From a virus: 42,063 nt of DNA. A program made the position numbers and the translations under genes. Where the stretch lies: positions 1 to 42,063 of IMG/VR virus record IMGVR_UViG_3300036886_000258; one strand, written 5' to 3'. Shown here piece after piece: positions 35,952-42,063 of this stretch (its first letter is position 1; every line of letters starts with the position of its first letter). The notes below the pieces were generated by a model. The model did no database searches. It worked only from the letters and a program-made list of their open reading frames with translations, and was not told where the DNA came from.

Positions 35952-36037
35952 GGCGTAGTGATGGAACTGGTAGACATGTAGGTCTTAAAAACCTATGGGC
36001 AGTAATGTCCGTGTGGGTTCGACTCCCATCTTCGCTA
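35952..36037 (+). tRNA. tRNA-Leu(UAA)
   Basis: Acceptor GGCGTAG/CTTCGCT (terminal G-U, one U-U mismatch) with A73, anticodon stem TAGGT/ACCTA, loop CTTAAAA giving UAA, and a variable arm GGGC/GTCC. This is a proper class II leucine tRNA, unlike the UAA tRNA at 29759. Confidence 0.87.
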
Positions 36038-36046
36038 CTATTTATA
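36038..36046 (+). promoter_or_regulatory. Phage promoter motif CTATTTATA
   Basis: CTATTTATATAAAAA begins immediately after tRNA-Leu and ends 13 nt before the ATG at 36060. Confidence 0.55.
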
Positions 36047-36059
36047 TAAAAAGAAAATT

Positions 36060-36188
36060 ATGATAACAACTTACTATCAATCAATACCAGCAATTTACAC
36101 ACCAATTCTAATGCAAATTGGTTGTCAGTACAATTTTCCGAAAATGATTATGTGTAGCGGTGGTTTTTTAGTTTATTACATGCCATGA
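36060..36188 (+). CDS. Small hydrophobic hypothetical protein (42 aa)
   Basis: MITTYYQSIPAIYTPILMQI, then a Cys/Met-rich end (MIMCSGGFLVYYMP). It may be membrane-associated. Support comes from the promoter motif 13 nt upstream and the ATGA overlap with the next gene. Function is unknown. Confidence 0.6.
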   Translation: MITTYYQSIPAIYTPILMQIGCQYNFPKMIMCSGGFLVYYMP

Positions 36189-36457
36189 AAATACCAATAG
36201 ACCCATTATTCGAAAACTGTAAGAGAGCAGTTCGAAAGGAAATAAAAAAAGATTGCTGGAAAGAAGCATATAAAATCCTTGAACTTTGTGAAGAAGAAGA
36301 TCGTAAAGATTTTATTAAATATCATAATGAAGACAAAGGAAATATTTGCTGTCTGGTATTGGATTATGCAAAGAAAAAATTAGTTGAAGCAGGAAAAATG
36401 GAACAAAAAGAATCTGATTATTTTCATGACCCAGCAGATTTATTTAAAACAAATTAA
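36185..36457 (+). CDS. Hypothetical helical protein (90 aa)
   Basis: A charged all-helical protein (FENCKRAVRKEIKKDCWKEA, DYAKKKLVEAGKMEQKESDY), coupled to the preceding small ORF by an ATGA overlap and 2 nt before the next gene. No family is recognised. Confidence 0.6.
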   Translation: MKIPIDPLFENCKRAVRKEIKKDCWKEAYKILELCEEEDRKDFIKYHNEDKGNICCLVLDYAKKKLVEAGKMEQKESDYFHDPADLFKTN

Positions 36458-36459
36458 TT

Positions 36460-36654
36460 ATGAGTATTTTAGGCAGTAGTTGGTTACCAGAAGGATATTA
36501 TGAAGATGACGGATATGGGTATACATTTGTTGATGACCCAGAAAGAATTCGTGAATTAAAAAAAGAAGGAAAACTGTATGAACATGATGGTATGAGCATA
36601 AATAAAGTAAGTGATGATCATGTAATTAATTTAAGAAATGGTGAAAGTAATTAA
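36460..36654 (+). CDS. Small hypothetical protein (64 aa)
   Basis: MSILGSSWLPEGYYEDDGYG opens an acidic, Tyr-rich small protein with a possible beta-hairpin end (KVSDDHVINLRNGESN). It overlaps the next small ORF by 17 nt. Function is unknown. Confidence 0.55.
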   Translation: MSILGSSWLPEGYYEDDGYGYTFVDDPERIRELKKEGKLYEHDGMSINKVSDDHVINLRNGESN

Positions 36655-36760
36655 AGGCAATAAGCCAATACCCAAAGAAGATGATTGTCACTGTGGCAAA
36701 CCTCTTAGAATAAACGACCCAGCAAGAAAGAAAATAATCAGAGTTATAAAGAAAAAATAG
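36638..36760 (+). CDS. Very small basic protein with Cys motif (40 aa)
   Basis: MVKVIKGNKPIPKEDDCHCG, then KPLRINDPARKKIIRVIKKK. The CHC and flanking residues could bind a metal, and the C-terminus is strongly basic. It overlaps the 64-aa gene by 17 nt and ends 5 nt before tRNA-Leu(CAA). Whether it is expressed is unproven. Confidence 0.45.
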   Translation: MVKVIKGNKPIPKEDDCHCGKPLRINDPARKKIIRVIKKK

Positions 36761-36765
36761 TCTAC

Positions 36766-36847
36766 CCTCATGTGGGGGAACTGGTAGACCCGCACGCCTC
36801 AAAAGCGTGTGCCGAAAGGCGTGTCGGTTCGACTCCGACCATGAGGA
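36766..36847 (+). tRNA. tRNA-Leu(CAA)
   Basis: Acceptor CCTCATG/CATGAGG with A73, anticodon stem CACGC/GCGTG, loop CTCAAAA giving CAA, variable arm GCC/GGC, T arm GTCGG-TTCGACT-CCGAC. Confidence 0.93.
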
Positions 36848-36851
36848 CAAT

Positions 36852-36938
36852 TGGCGAAGGTTAAAAGCATCAATGGGATGCAAATACAGCGAATGACTGT
36901 ATAAAGAAAAAAGGTGGTTCGAATCCCGCCTTCACCAC
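36852..36938 (+). tRNA. Degenerate tRNA-like gene (positional anticodon AAU)
   Basis: TGGCGAA/TTCACCA can form an acceptor with one mismatch, and TACAG/CTGTA an anticodon stem with loop CGAATGA, where position 33 is G. A T arm is possible only with an 8-nt loop (GGTGG/CCGCC), and the D arm is replaced by a GCATC/GATGC hairpin. It may be a decayed tRNA or a tRNA mimic. Confidence 0.4.
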
Positions 36939-36946
36939 AATAATTA

Positions 36947-36955
36947 GTATTTATT
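36947..36955 (+). promoter_or_regulatory. Phage promoter motif GTATTTATT with mini-ORF leader
   Basis: GTATTTATTTAAAAG ends 14 nt before an ATG (36970) that opens only a 9-codon ORF (MKRPWMYFL). A CTTGTA/TACAAG hairpin then precedes the 98-aa gene at 37023. Confidence 0.5.
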
Positions 36956-37022
36956 TAAAAGTGAAAAGTATGAAAAGACCTTGGATGTATTTCTTGTAAC
37001 GCTCTAATGCGTATACAAGATT

Positions 37023-37319
37023 ATGAAAGCAAAAACAATTGAGCAAACATCCACTAATCGTGGAGAATTTAATCGTGCATATAAGCACTATTTAGAAAAA
37101 AAAGGCAAGATTCACTGTTCATACTGTGCATATCACCGTTGTGAAAACGGTTGCGGGACAAAAATGTATGGTAGTTTAATTGGCGAAAGAATGAGATATC
37201 CTAACTGGAAACTTGTTTCAAAACAACCAAAACAATGGATAAAAAAACCCATCAAAAAAAGAATTAAATATTATGGTGGGTATCAAAGAACATATGTTGA
37301 GATTACTTTCTCAACATAA
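37023..37319 (+). CDS. Basic zinc-finger-like protein (98 aa)
   Basis: Two close Cys pairs (HCSYCAYHRCENGC) could bind zinc. The C-terminal part is very basic (PKQWIKKPIKKRIKYYGG). Nucleic-acid binding is plausible. A mini-ORF and a hairpin in its leader may affect translation. Its stop lies 3 nt before tRNA-Met. Confidence 0.6.
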   Translation: MKAKTIEQTSTNRGEFNRAYKHYLEKKGKIHCSYCAYHRCENGCGTKMYGSLIGERMRYPNWKLVSKQPKQWIKKPIKKRIKYYGGYQRTYVEITFST

Positions 37320-37322
37320 TAT

Positions 37323-37395
37323 TGCGACATCGCTCCAATGGCTAAGACACTTCTCTCATAAGGAAGGAATCAGGGTTCGATTCCCTGTGTCGCAA
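37323..37395 (+). tRNA. tRNA-Met(CAU)
   Basis: Acceptor TGCGACA/TGTCGCA with A73, anticodon stem CTTCT/GGAAG, loop CTCATAA giving CAU, T arm CAGGG-TTCGATT-CCCTG. Elongator Met and lysidine-modified Ile2 cannot be told apart here. Confidence 0.88.
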
Positions 37396-37421
37396 CAAAA
37401 AACCCGTCATTTGACGGGTTT
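37395..37421 (-). terminator. Bidirectional terminator between tRNA-Met and the minus-strand block
   Basis: AAACCCGTC (37400-37408) and GACGGGTTT (37413-37421) form a 9-bp stem with a 4-nt loop. Read leftward it is followed by a U-run, ending the minus-strand operon. Read rightward it follows tRNA-Met with a weaker U-run. Confidence 0.8.
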
Positions 37422-37435
37422 AAAATTCCAACATG

Positions 37436-37744
37436 TTATGCTGTAGGTGGTGTAGGGGGTGTTTTCTTAAACAACTTCTGTATATTAAGTCCTTTTATAA
37501 GAACATAATATAAAACCATTGCATATAACCACAACCTAACAACAAGAGTAGCAAATCCTGCACCTGTTCTACCCTTAAGCGTCCAAAACGCAAGTAAAAG
37601 AACAAGAAAATTAGCAATCTCTTTCCAATTTTTCTTAATCCAAGCAAGTTCTTGTCCCAAGAACCATGTTTTGAATTTTAACCATAAACCTTTTAGCCAA
37701 GGCAGCACAACTCCTTTAAACCAAGCTACAATTTTTTTCCACAT
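37436..37744 (-). CDS. Small Trp-rich membrane protein, holin-like in layout (102 aa)
   Basis: The N-terminal third is Trp/Lys-rich and amphipathic (MWKKIVAWFKGVVLPWLKGL). Two hydrophobic segments follow at about residues 45-58 and 66-84 (NFLVLLLAFW, LVVRLWLYAMVLYYVLI), with a basic/Pro-rich tail (FKKTPPTPPTA). Size and topology would suit a holin or other membrane effector. There is no sequence-level proof. It is last in the minus-strand run before the terminator. Confidence 0.5.
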   Translation of the reverse strand: MWKKIVAWFKGVVLPWLKGLWLKFKTWFLGQELAWIKKNWKEIANFLVLLLAFWTLKGRTGAGFATLVVRLWLYAMVLYYVLIKGLNIQKLFKKTPPTPPTA

Positions 37745-37772
37745 AATTATTTAATTTTATATAAAATTATTT

Positions 37773-38156
37773 TTATTGTTGAGCAGGGTTTATTTTATAT
37801 GATCTTGCACCCATACTCGATTGTTTGCCTGTTGGTACAATCATACCACTTTTAATTAATTCATTTGCAAGTTCTTCATTCTCGCTCCAACTTTTTAGAA
37901 AGAATTCATTTTGTGGCAAATCTTTTGATTCTGGAAGATTGACCGACACATCAGCGTACGGTCCTTCTTCGTCCACCAAGCCTACGAATAATGCGCCATT
38001 CATGTAATGATCAAAAGAAAAACTTACTGGTGTTTCTTCACCTGATAAATTAAGTGTAAATGCCTTACCTTGAACTCCTTCATTTAATCGTGGCATAAAT
38101 GTTTTATCAAGCCTACCCATGACTTCGAAAAGTCTTTTTTTGTCCGTTGTCTTCAT
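37773..38156 (-). CDS. Protein with capsid-targeting-like N-terminus (127 aa)
   Basis: Residues 8-26 (RLFEVMGRLDKTFMPRLNE) carry the shared leader with LNE at 24-26. The mature part would be about 100 residues: a beta-rich half (FTLNLSGEETPVSFSFDHYM) and an acidic helical half ending in a basic tail. It lies 2 nt after the 150-aa gene, in one operon. Packaging into the head is inferred from the leader. Confidence 0.7.
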   Translation of the reverse strand: MKTTDKKRLFEVMGRLDKTFMPRLNEGVQGKAFTLNLSGEETPVSFSFDHYMNGALFVGLVDEEGPYADVSVNLPESKDLPQNEFFLKSWSENEELANELIKSGMIVPTGKQSSMGARSYKINPAQQ

Positions 38157-38158
38157 AA

Positions 38159-38611
38159 TTAATATTGATTTTCTTCATCGAAAAAAGTCACTCTACATAC
38201 CTTAGTTTTAAAATCAAAATCTAATGATTGTACATATAATGTTTTACCAAGACGAAGAATTGCATCTGCTACACTAAATTTCCAAGGAAATTCTGCAATA
38301 TCCTTTTCGTTCTCCTGTTCAACTTCATCTGATTGTTTGTTAAGTAATACCATTTTATAAGTACCAACAACATTATCTCCTTCAACAACGAAATTTTCAA
38401 CACCGTAATCATTTAACCAGAATGATATGTGCCATGTGATAAATATATCACTTTCACTTATATCAATATCAAAGTCATTTGAAAACGCTTCATAATTATA
38501 AAATGAAGAATTTTTTATCTCCTGACGAAATTGAAAATTTTGGTGTTCAAAAGAATATGCTTCTTTAAGCAATTTTACATACTCTTCGTGAATAATATTA
38601 TTTATTTTCAT
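38159..38611 (-). CDS. Hypothetical protein (150 aa)
   Basis: MKINNIIHEEYVKLLKEAYS resembles in outline the short N-terminal targeting peptides of T4 internal proteins, with LKE followed by Ala at residues 15-18, though it is not the shared leader seen elsewhere. The remainder is beta-rich and acidic (FDIDISESDIFITWHISFWL). A GTATTTATA motif ends 16 nt before the ATG. It could be another packaged protein. Confidence 0.55.
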   Translation of the reverse strand: MKINNIIHEEYVKLLKEAYSFEHQNFQFRQEIKNSSFYNYEAFSNDFDIDISESDIFITWHISFWLNDYGVENFVVEGDNVVGTYKMVLLNKQSDEVEQENEKDIAEFPWKFSVADAILRLGKTLYVQSLDFDFKTKVCRVTFFDEENQY

Positions 38612-38627
38612 TAATCGCTTAATTTTC

Positions 38628-38636
38628 TATAAATAC
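38628..38636 (-). promoter_or_regulatory. Phage promoter motif GTATTTATA
   Basis: Sense GTATTTATAGAAAAT, ending 16 nt before the ATG of the 150-aa gene. Confidence 0.6.
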
Positions 38637-38661
38637 TCTATGATACTTTAAAATTCTTTTA

Positions 38662-38669
38662 TATATTTG
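38662..38669 (+). promoter_or_regulatory. Host-type -7 box TATATTTG
   Basis: TATATTTG matches TAnnTTTG and lies 17 nt before the methyltransferase ATG. No clear TTG is present at the expected distance. Confidence 0.4.
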
Positions 38670-38686
38670 CAAACTAATGTAATAAA

Positions 38687-39211
38687 ATGATTGATGAAGT
38701 TAACCAGAAACATCCAAGTGCAAAAACATGTATAAAACAAATACCTGCAGGATTTAAGATAGTTGACAAATATTTCACATGGTATCAAGGCACAAAAAAT
38801 TTAGATATAGGTGGTGGGAAATATGACTTGATGACTGAAGAATTATTGAAGAAAGGTGTAACTAATTTGGTGTTTGACCCGTATAATAGAACTTGGCAAC
38901 ATAATCTATGGGCATGTCAAATGGCTCTTGATGGAGTACATGGTGTTCATAGTGTAACGATCTTTAACGTATTGAATGTAATAGAAAATCTTTCAGACCA
39001 GTTGCATGTATTAAATCTGGCTAAACAGTTTCTTCTTAATGGCGGGGTAATTTATGTCAGATCAACTTATATGAATCCAGCAAAAGTTTCTGGAGTTACC
39101 AAATCGGGAACTTTTCAACATTATAAGACACAGAAAGAGTATTTGGAGATTGTACAAATGGTATTTCCAAATGCAAAAATAATGCACGGATTGATAATAG
39201 CACATAAATGA
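38687..39211 (+). CDS. SAM-dependent methyltransferase-like protein (174 aa)
   Basis: A class I methyltransferase fold is indicated by motif I LDIGGGKYDLM (about residue 43), the acidic end of strand 2 in LVFDPYN, the SVTIFNVLNVIENL segment corresponding to motif IV, and the GGVIYVRS strand. The substrate is unknown. Its stop overlaps the start of the DNA methyltransferase gene (ATGA), so the two are coupled. No target-recognition domain is visible. Confidence 0.65.
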   Translation: MIDEVNQKHPSAKTCIKQIPAGFKIVDKYFTWYQGTKNLDIGGGKYDLMTEELLKKGVTNLVFDPYNRTWQHNLWACQMALDGVHGVHSVTIFNVLNVIENLSDQLHVLNLAKQFLLNGGVIYVRSTYMNPAKVSGVTKSGTFQHYKTQKEYLEIVQMVFPNAKIMHGLIIAHK

Positions 39212-40242
39212 AAGAAAAAGAAGAACTTCATATAAATGAAGAACACTGGAAAAATATGTCGCCAATTGAATTAGAACATTTTGCTTGGGAAATTTTCATA
39301 CATTACAGAAAAGAAGGATTTCCGTATTATCCAACAGATATGAAAAGCAGAAAGAAGGACTTTGAGAGTTTAATGAAGTATGACTTTAAAAGATTATTTG
39401 TTGGAAGTGCAATAATGCAATCAATGCACGGATTAGGACTTGCGTGGTCATATTTTCCACACTCGTTCAATGTTAAGTCAAATGATAAGATGACACCTTA
39501 TGAGGCATTCATGAATGATTTGATCTTCATGAAAGTCATAAGAAAAAGATTGCAGATAGGCACATACATAACAGATTCTGGTATAAGGAAAATGCTGAAG
39601 ATATATACTGGAGTTCAAGGTGTATCGAATTTCAGACCAACAGCAGCAGCATGCATTTATGATCGATTTGCGAAGGGCGGAGTAGTCTGGGATATGTCAG
39701 GTGGTTGGGGTGGTAGATTGCTTGGTGCAATTGCTGCAAAGGTCAGATTTTACTTTGCAACCGAACCAGCAACACTTACATATAATGGTTTGGCAGAAAT
39801 GGCATATGATTTGGGCAGTAGTATAGGTTACGAGATATTTAAATTAGGAAGCGAAGAGTATCGTCCAGTGAAAGAAAGTTTGGACTTGTGTTTTACTTCA
39901 CCACCATATTTTGATCTTGAAAAATATGCTGATGAATCAACCCAAAGTTATGTTAAGTTTAATAAGAAACAGGCATGGATTGACGGATTTTTAAGACCAA
40001 CATTTGAGAATTGTTTTTATGGTTTAAAACAGGGTGGCTATATGTTGATCAATATTGCAGATGTTAAAGGCAAACACAATATTAATTTAGAATTGGAAAC
40101 AATAATAACTGCTGAGAGTGTTGGTTTTACACATGAAGACACACTTCAATTAGCACTTTCAAATGTGAATTTGCGAGACAATGGTACGAACTTTAATTAC
40201 AAGTATGAACCTATTTATGTATTTAAGAAATGGAAAAGTTAA
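39208..40242 (+). CDS. DNA methyltransferase of the N4/N6 type (344 aa)
   Basis: It has TSPPYF (about residues 231-236), the catalytic (S/T)PPY motif of amino-methyltransferases that modify N4 of cytosine or N6 of adenine. Motif I-like WDMSGGWGGRL lies near 165, before it. GGYMLINIADVKG supplies a later strand. The N-terminal ~150 residues may recognise DNA. Modification of phage DNA against restriction is the usual role. It overlaps the RNA ligase gene by 13 nt. Confidence 0.75.
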   Translation: MKEKEELHINEEHWKNMSPIELEHFAWEIFIHYRKEGFPYYPTDMKSRKKDFESLMKYDFKRLFVGSAIMQSMHGLGLAWSYFPHSFNVKSNDKMTPYEAFMNDLIFMKVIRKRLQIGTYITDSGIRKMLKIYTGVQGVSNFRPTAAACIYDRFAKGGVVWDMSGGWGGRLLGAIAAKVRFYFATEPATLTYNGLAEMAYDLGSSIGYEIFKLGSEEYRPVKESLDLCFTSPPYFDLEKYADESTQSYVKFNKKQAWIDGFLRPTFENCFYGLKQGGYMLINIADVKGKHNINLELETIITAESVGFTHEDTLQLALSNVNLRDNGTNFNYKYEPIYVFKKWKS

Positions 40243-41324
40243 AGAAAATCGATTGGAAAGTTTTGCAGGAGTATGTTGATAACAGCTTAATTATTGCAAA
40301 CAAGCACCCAGAATTAGATATCTGGATTCTTAACTATTCCCCAAAGGTTCAGTCTAAGAAGTTCTGGGACGAATACACTTTGTCTTGTCGTGGTTTAGTG
40401 ATCGATGCTGAAGGTAACATCTTAGCACGTCCGTTTGAAAAATTCAAGAACTACGAAGAATATGACCCAGCAACAATTGACTGGTCAGAATACTTTGATG
40501 TATTTGAAAAGATGGATGGTTCACTTATTATATTGTTCTACTACGAGCCAAGAATGAAGTGGATTGTAGCTTCAAGAGGGTCATTTATTTCAGAACAGGC
40601 ACTTGAAGCACAGAAGATGCTTACTTTGACAGACTATGAAAAGCTGAACACAGAAAGCACATATTTGTTTGAAGTATTGTATCCAGAAAACCGTATTGTT
40701 GTTGACTATGGTGAAAGACGAGAACTCGTGTTACTTGCAGTTATCGACACTGTTTCTGGTAATGAATTATCTCACGACACAGTAAGCGAGACATATTCAA
40801 AGTACTTTACTGTTGTAAAGAAATTTCAGTTCAAGACTTTCAATGAATTGAGAGAAATGATTATAAGTGGTGAAGATAACAAGGAAGGTTTTGTTGTTAG
40901 ATTTGCAAGCGGTTTAAGAATGAAGATGAAATATGCTGAATACTGCAGACTGCACGTGATCTTAACAAACGTTTCAAACTTAACTGTTTGGGAACACCTG
41001 ATGAACCACTATGATTTTGACGCACTTTATGACAGAGTGCCTGATGAATTTTACAACTGGTTGAAAAAAACAATTAAAATCATCCAGACTGATTTCAATG
41101 AAATCGAAAGAGTGGCATTGAAAGAATTTATCAGAATTTACTATGTGAATGGTATTGGAATTAATGGCAATAAAAAAGATTTTGCAATGGAGGCAATGAA
41201 GACAGAATACCAGTCAATATTGTTTAAATTGTATGATAAACGATCATATGACGATATCATTTGGAAAATGGTAAGACCAATCTACAGCAAACCTTTCCGA
41301 GACGGGTTTGAATATAGCGTCTAA
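40230..41324 (+). CDS. RNA ligase, T4 Rnl1-like (364 aa)
   Basis: This is an ATP-dependent RNA ligase. Nucleotidyl-acceptor Lys94 lies in motif I, EKMDGSLI (KxDGS). Upstream is the RGLVIDAEGNILARPFEKF segment typical of Rnl1. SRGSF (motif III-like), TYLFEVLYPENRI (IIIa), KEGFVVRF (IV) and MKMKYAEY (V) follow in order. The length matches T4 RnlA (about 374). Rnl1 seals tRNAs broken in the anticodon loop by host nucleases such as PrrC. Its partner end-healing kinase-phosphatase is not in this window. A strong terminator follows immediately. Confidence 0.85.
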   Translation: MEKLKKIDWKVLQEYVDNSLIIANKHPELDIWILNYSPKVQSKKFWDEYTLSCRGLVIDAEGNILARPFEKFKNYEEYDPATIDWSEYFDVFEKMDGSLIILFYYEPRMKWIVASRGSFISEQALEAQKMLTLTDYEKLNTESTYLFEVLYPENRIVVDYGERRELVLLAVIDTVSGNELSHDTVSETYSKYFTVVKKFQFKTFNELREMIISGEDNKEGFVVRFASGLRMKMKYAEYCRLHVILTNVSNLTVWEHLMNHYDFDALYDRVPDEFYNWLKKTIKIIQTDFNEIERVALKEFIRIYYVNGIGINGNKKDFAMEAMKTEYQSILFKLYDKRSYDDIIWKMVRPIYSKPFRDGFEYSV

Positions 41325-41349
41325 GCGAAGAGAAATCTTCGCTTTTTTT
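41324..41349 (+). terminator. Rho-independent terminator after RNA ligase
   Basis: AGCGAAGA and TCTTCGCT form an 8-bp stem with a GAAA tetraloop, followed by six or more U. The stop codon overlaps its base. Confidence 0.92.
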
Positions 41350-41351
41350 AT

Positions 41352-41360
41352 GTATTTATA
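41352..41360 (+). promoter_or_regulatory. Phage promoter motif GTATTTATA
   Basis: GTATTTATAGTAAAC ends 14 nt before the ATG at 41375, right after a terminator. A promoter is needed at this position. Confidence 0.7.
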
Positions 41361-41374
41361 GTAAACTATTTACT

Positions 41375-42063
41375 ATGAGTATATTTACCATTTTAACTAA
41401 AACTGAGACAACCCCTCAAAGAAAATTCGGTTGGAAACGTGACTTACACGATCAAAATGACTTTAAATTTAAAGTAATAGCACCTGTACCAACACCACCA
41501 ATAGTTGATCTTACATCATTCTGTCCACCTGTATATGATCAGGGTGATCTTGGTAGTTGTACTGCAAATGCTTTGGCTGCAGCATATGAGTTTGAAAAAA
41601 TGAAACAACAACAACCATATTTTATGCCTTCACGACTTTTCATTTATTACAATGAAAGAGTAATGGAAAAGACAGTGAAATCAGATGCAGGTGCAGCACT
41701 CAGAGACGGTATTAAATCACTGGATACTCAAGGTGTTTGTCCTGAAGACATGTGGGCATATAATGTTAAGAAATTCGCAAGTAAACCATCTTGTAGATGT
41801 TATTCAACAGCAAAGAAAAATGAAATAAAAGAATATCTTAGTGTTAATCACACATCAATTGATGATATAAGACAATGTTTTGCACAAGGTTATCCAATTG
41901 CATTTGGTATCAGTGTTTATGAATCATTCATGTCAGATGAAGTTAAAAAAACAGGTATTGTACCTATGCCAAAACCAGATGAAACACTTGAAGGTGGTCA
42001 TGCAATTTTGGGAGTAGGATATAATGACACTAAAAGAATGGTACTTGTTAGAAATAGCTGGGG
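41375..42063 (+). CDS. Papain-like (C1A) cysteine protease, 3' end outside window
   Basis: The first 229 residues are visible and the frame is open at the window edge. The catalytic triad of a C1A peptidase is present: Cys62 in DQGDLGSCTANA, His209 in GGHAILGVGY, and Asn227 in VRNSWG. There is no signal peptide, so it acts in the cell or is packaged. Phage C1A proteases are uncommon. Processing of a virion or host protein is possible. Confidence 0.85.
   Translation, partial: MSIFTILTKTETTPQRKFGWKRDLHDQNDFKFKVIAPVPTPPIVDLTSFCPPVYDQGDLGSCTANALAAAYEFEKMKQQQPYFMPSRLFIYYNERVMEKTVKSDAGAALRDGIKSLDTQGVCPEDMWAYNVKKFASKPSCRCYSTAKKNEIKEYLSVNHTSIDDIRQCFAQGYPIAFGISVYESFMSDEVKKTGIVPMPKPDETLEGGHAILGVGYNDTKRMVLVRNSW

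Overview
The window is part of the genome of a large AT-rich tailed phage (T4-like myovirus grade, probably a jumbo phage) that infects a member of the Bacteroidota. The phage assignment rests on a T4 gp20-like portal, a large terminase, a tail-hub protein fused to a GH25 muramidase, about 25 tRNA genes, a tmRNA, HNH endonucleases, an Rnl1-like RNA ligase and many small orphan genes with ATGA overlaps. The host assignment rests on promoters of the Bacteroidota type (TTG, 18-20 nt, TAnnTTTG), the absence of Shine-Dalgarno sequences, and Sec signal peptides of Bacteroidota style.

Layout. 1-21200: virion genes (small coiled-coil proteins, 1793-aa hub-lysozyme, portal, terminase, a 905-aa acidic head/scaffold-like protein, a nucleotidyltransferase, a GP88-like protein, a lectin-like structural protein). 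21230-21393: an intergenic small RNA with its own promoter motif and terminator. 22014-23992: tRNA operon A (Pro, His, Gln) plus an ATP-grasp gene. 24007-27585: small genes, including a cyclic-phosphate receiver-like protein and a secreted aromatic-rich protein. 27592-30374: tRNA operon B (Asp, Glu, Val, Leu, Ala, Trp) with an embedded HNH gene. 30427-33192: small operons. 33209-33558: tmRNA followed by an HNH gene. 34155-37395: an operon of small genes interspersed with Leu and Met tRNAs. 37436-38611: minus-strand small genes. 38687-41349: methyltransferases and RNA ligase, ending in a terminator. 41375-end: a papain-like protease, cut by the window edge.

The most striking system is a pair of tRNA operons that each look like a classical amino-acid attenuator. 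Each has a host-type promoter, then a 24- or 30-codon leader ORF, then mutually exclusive antiterminator and terminator hairpins, then a boxA-like element, then the tRNA array. Leader A contains an uninterrupted Pro/Gln/His run (PQPQQHPQ) and is followed by exactly Pro, His and Gln tRNAs. Leader B is built mainly from Leu, Val, Asp, Ala, Glu and Trp, the six specificities of the array behind it. The inference is that a shortage of charged tRNA stalls the leader ribosome and switches on replacement tRNAs of the same specificity. Many of these tRNAs are structurally odd: long variable arms on Pro, Trp, Gln and Val tRNAs, shrunken arms on Leu tRNAs, and C33 instead of U33. With the RNA ligase, the cyclic-phosphate receiver-like protein and a tmRNA with an unusually long tag, this suggests a phage invested in protecting translation.

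Two further genome-wide signals stand out. A motif (G/C)TATTTAT(A/T) lies 13-19 nt before most virion and accessory starts, typically at 13-14 nt, and also before two non-coding RNAs, so it is probably a phage promoter. A shared N-terminal sequence (RLFEVMGRLDKTFKPKLNE-like) in seven otherwise unrelated proteins ends, in six of them, in an LxE tripeptide. This resembles the capsid-targeting, protease-cleaved leaders of T4 internal proteins. All functional statements are read from sequence alone, with no database search.
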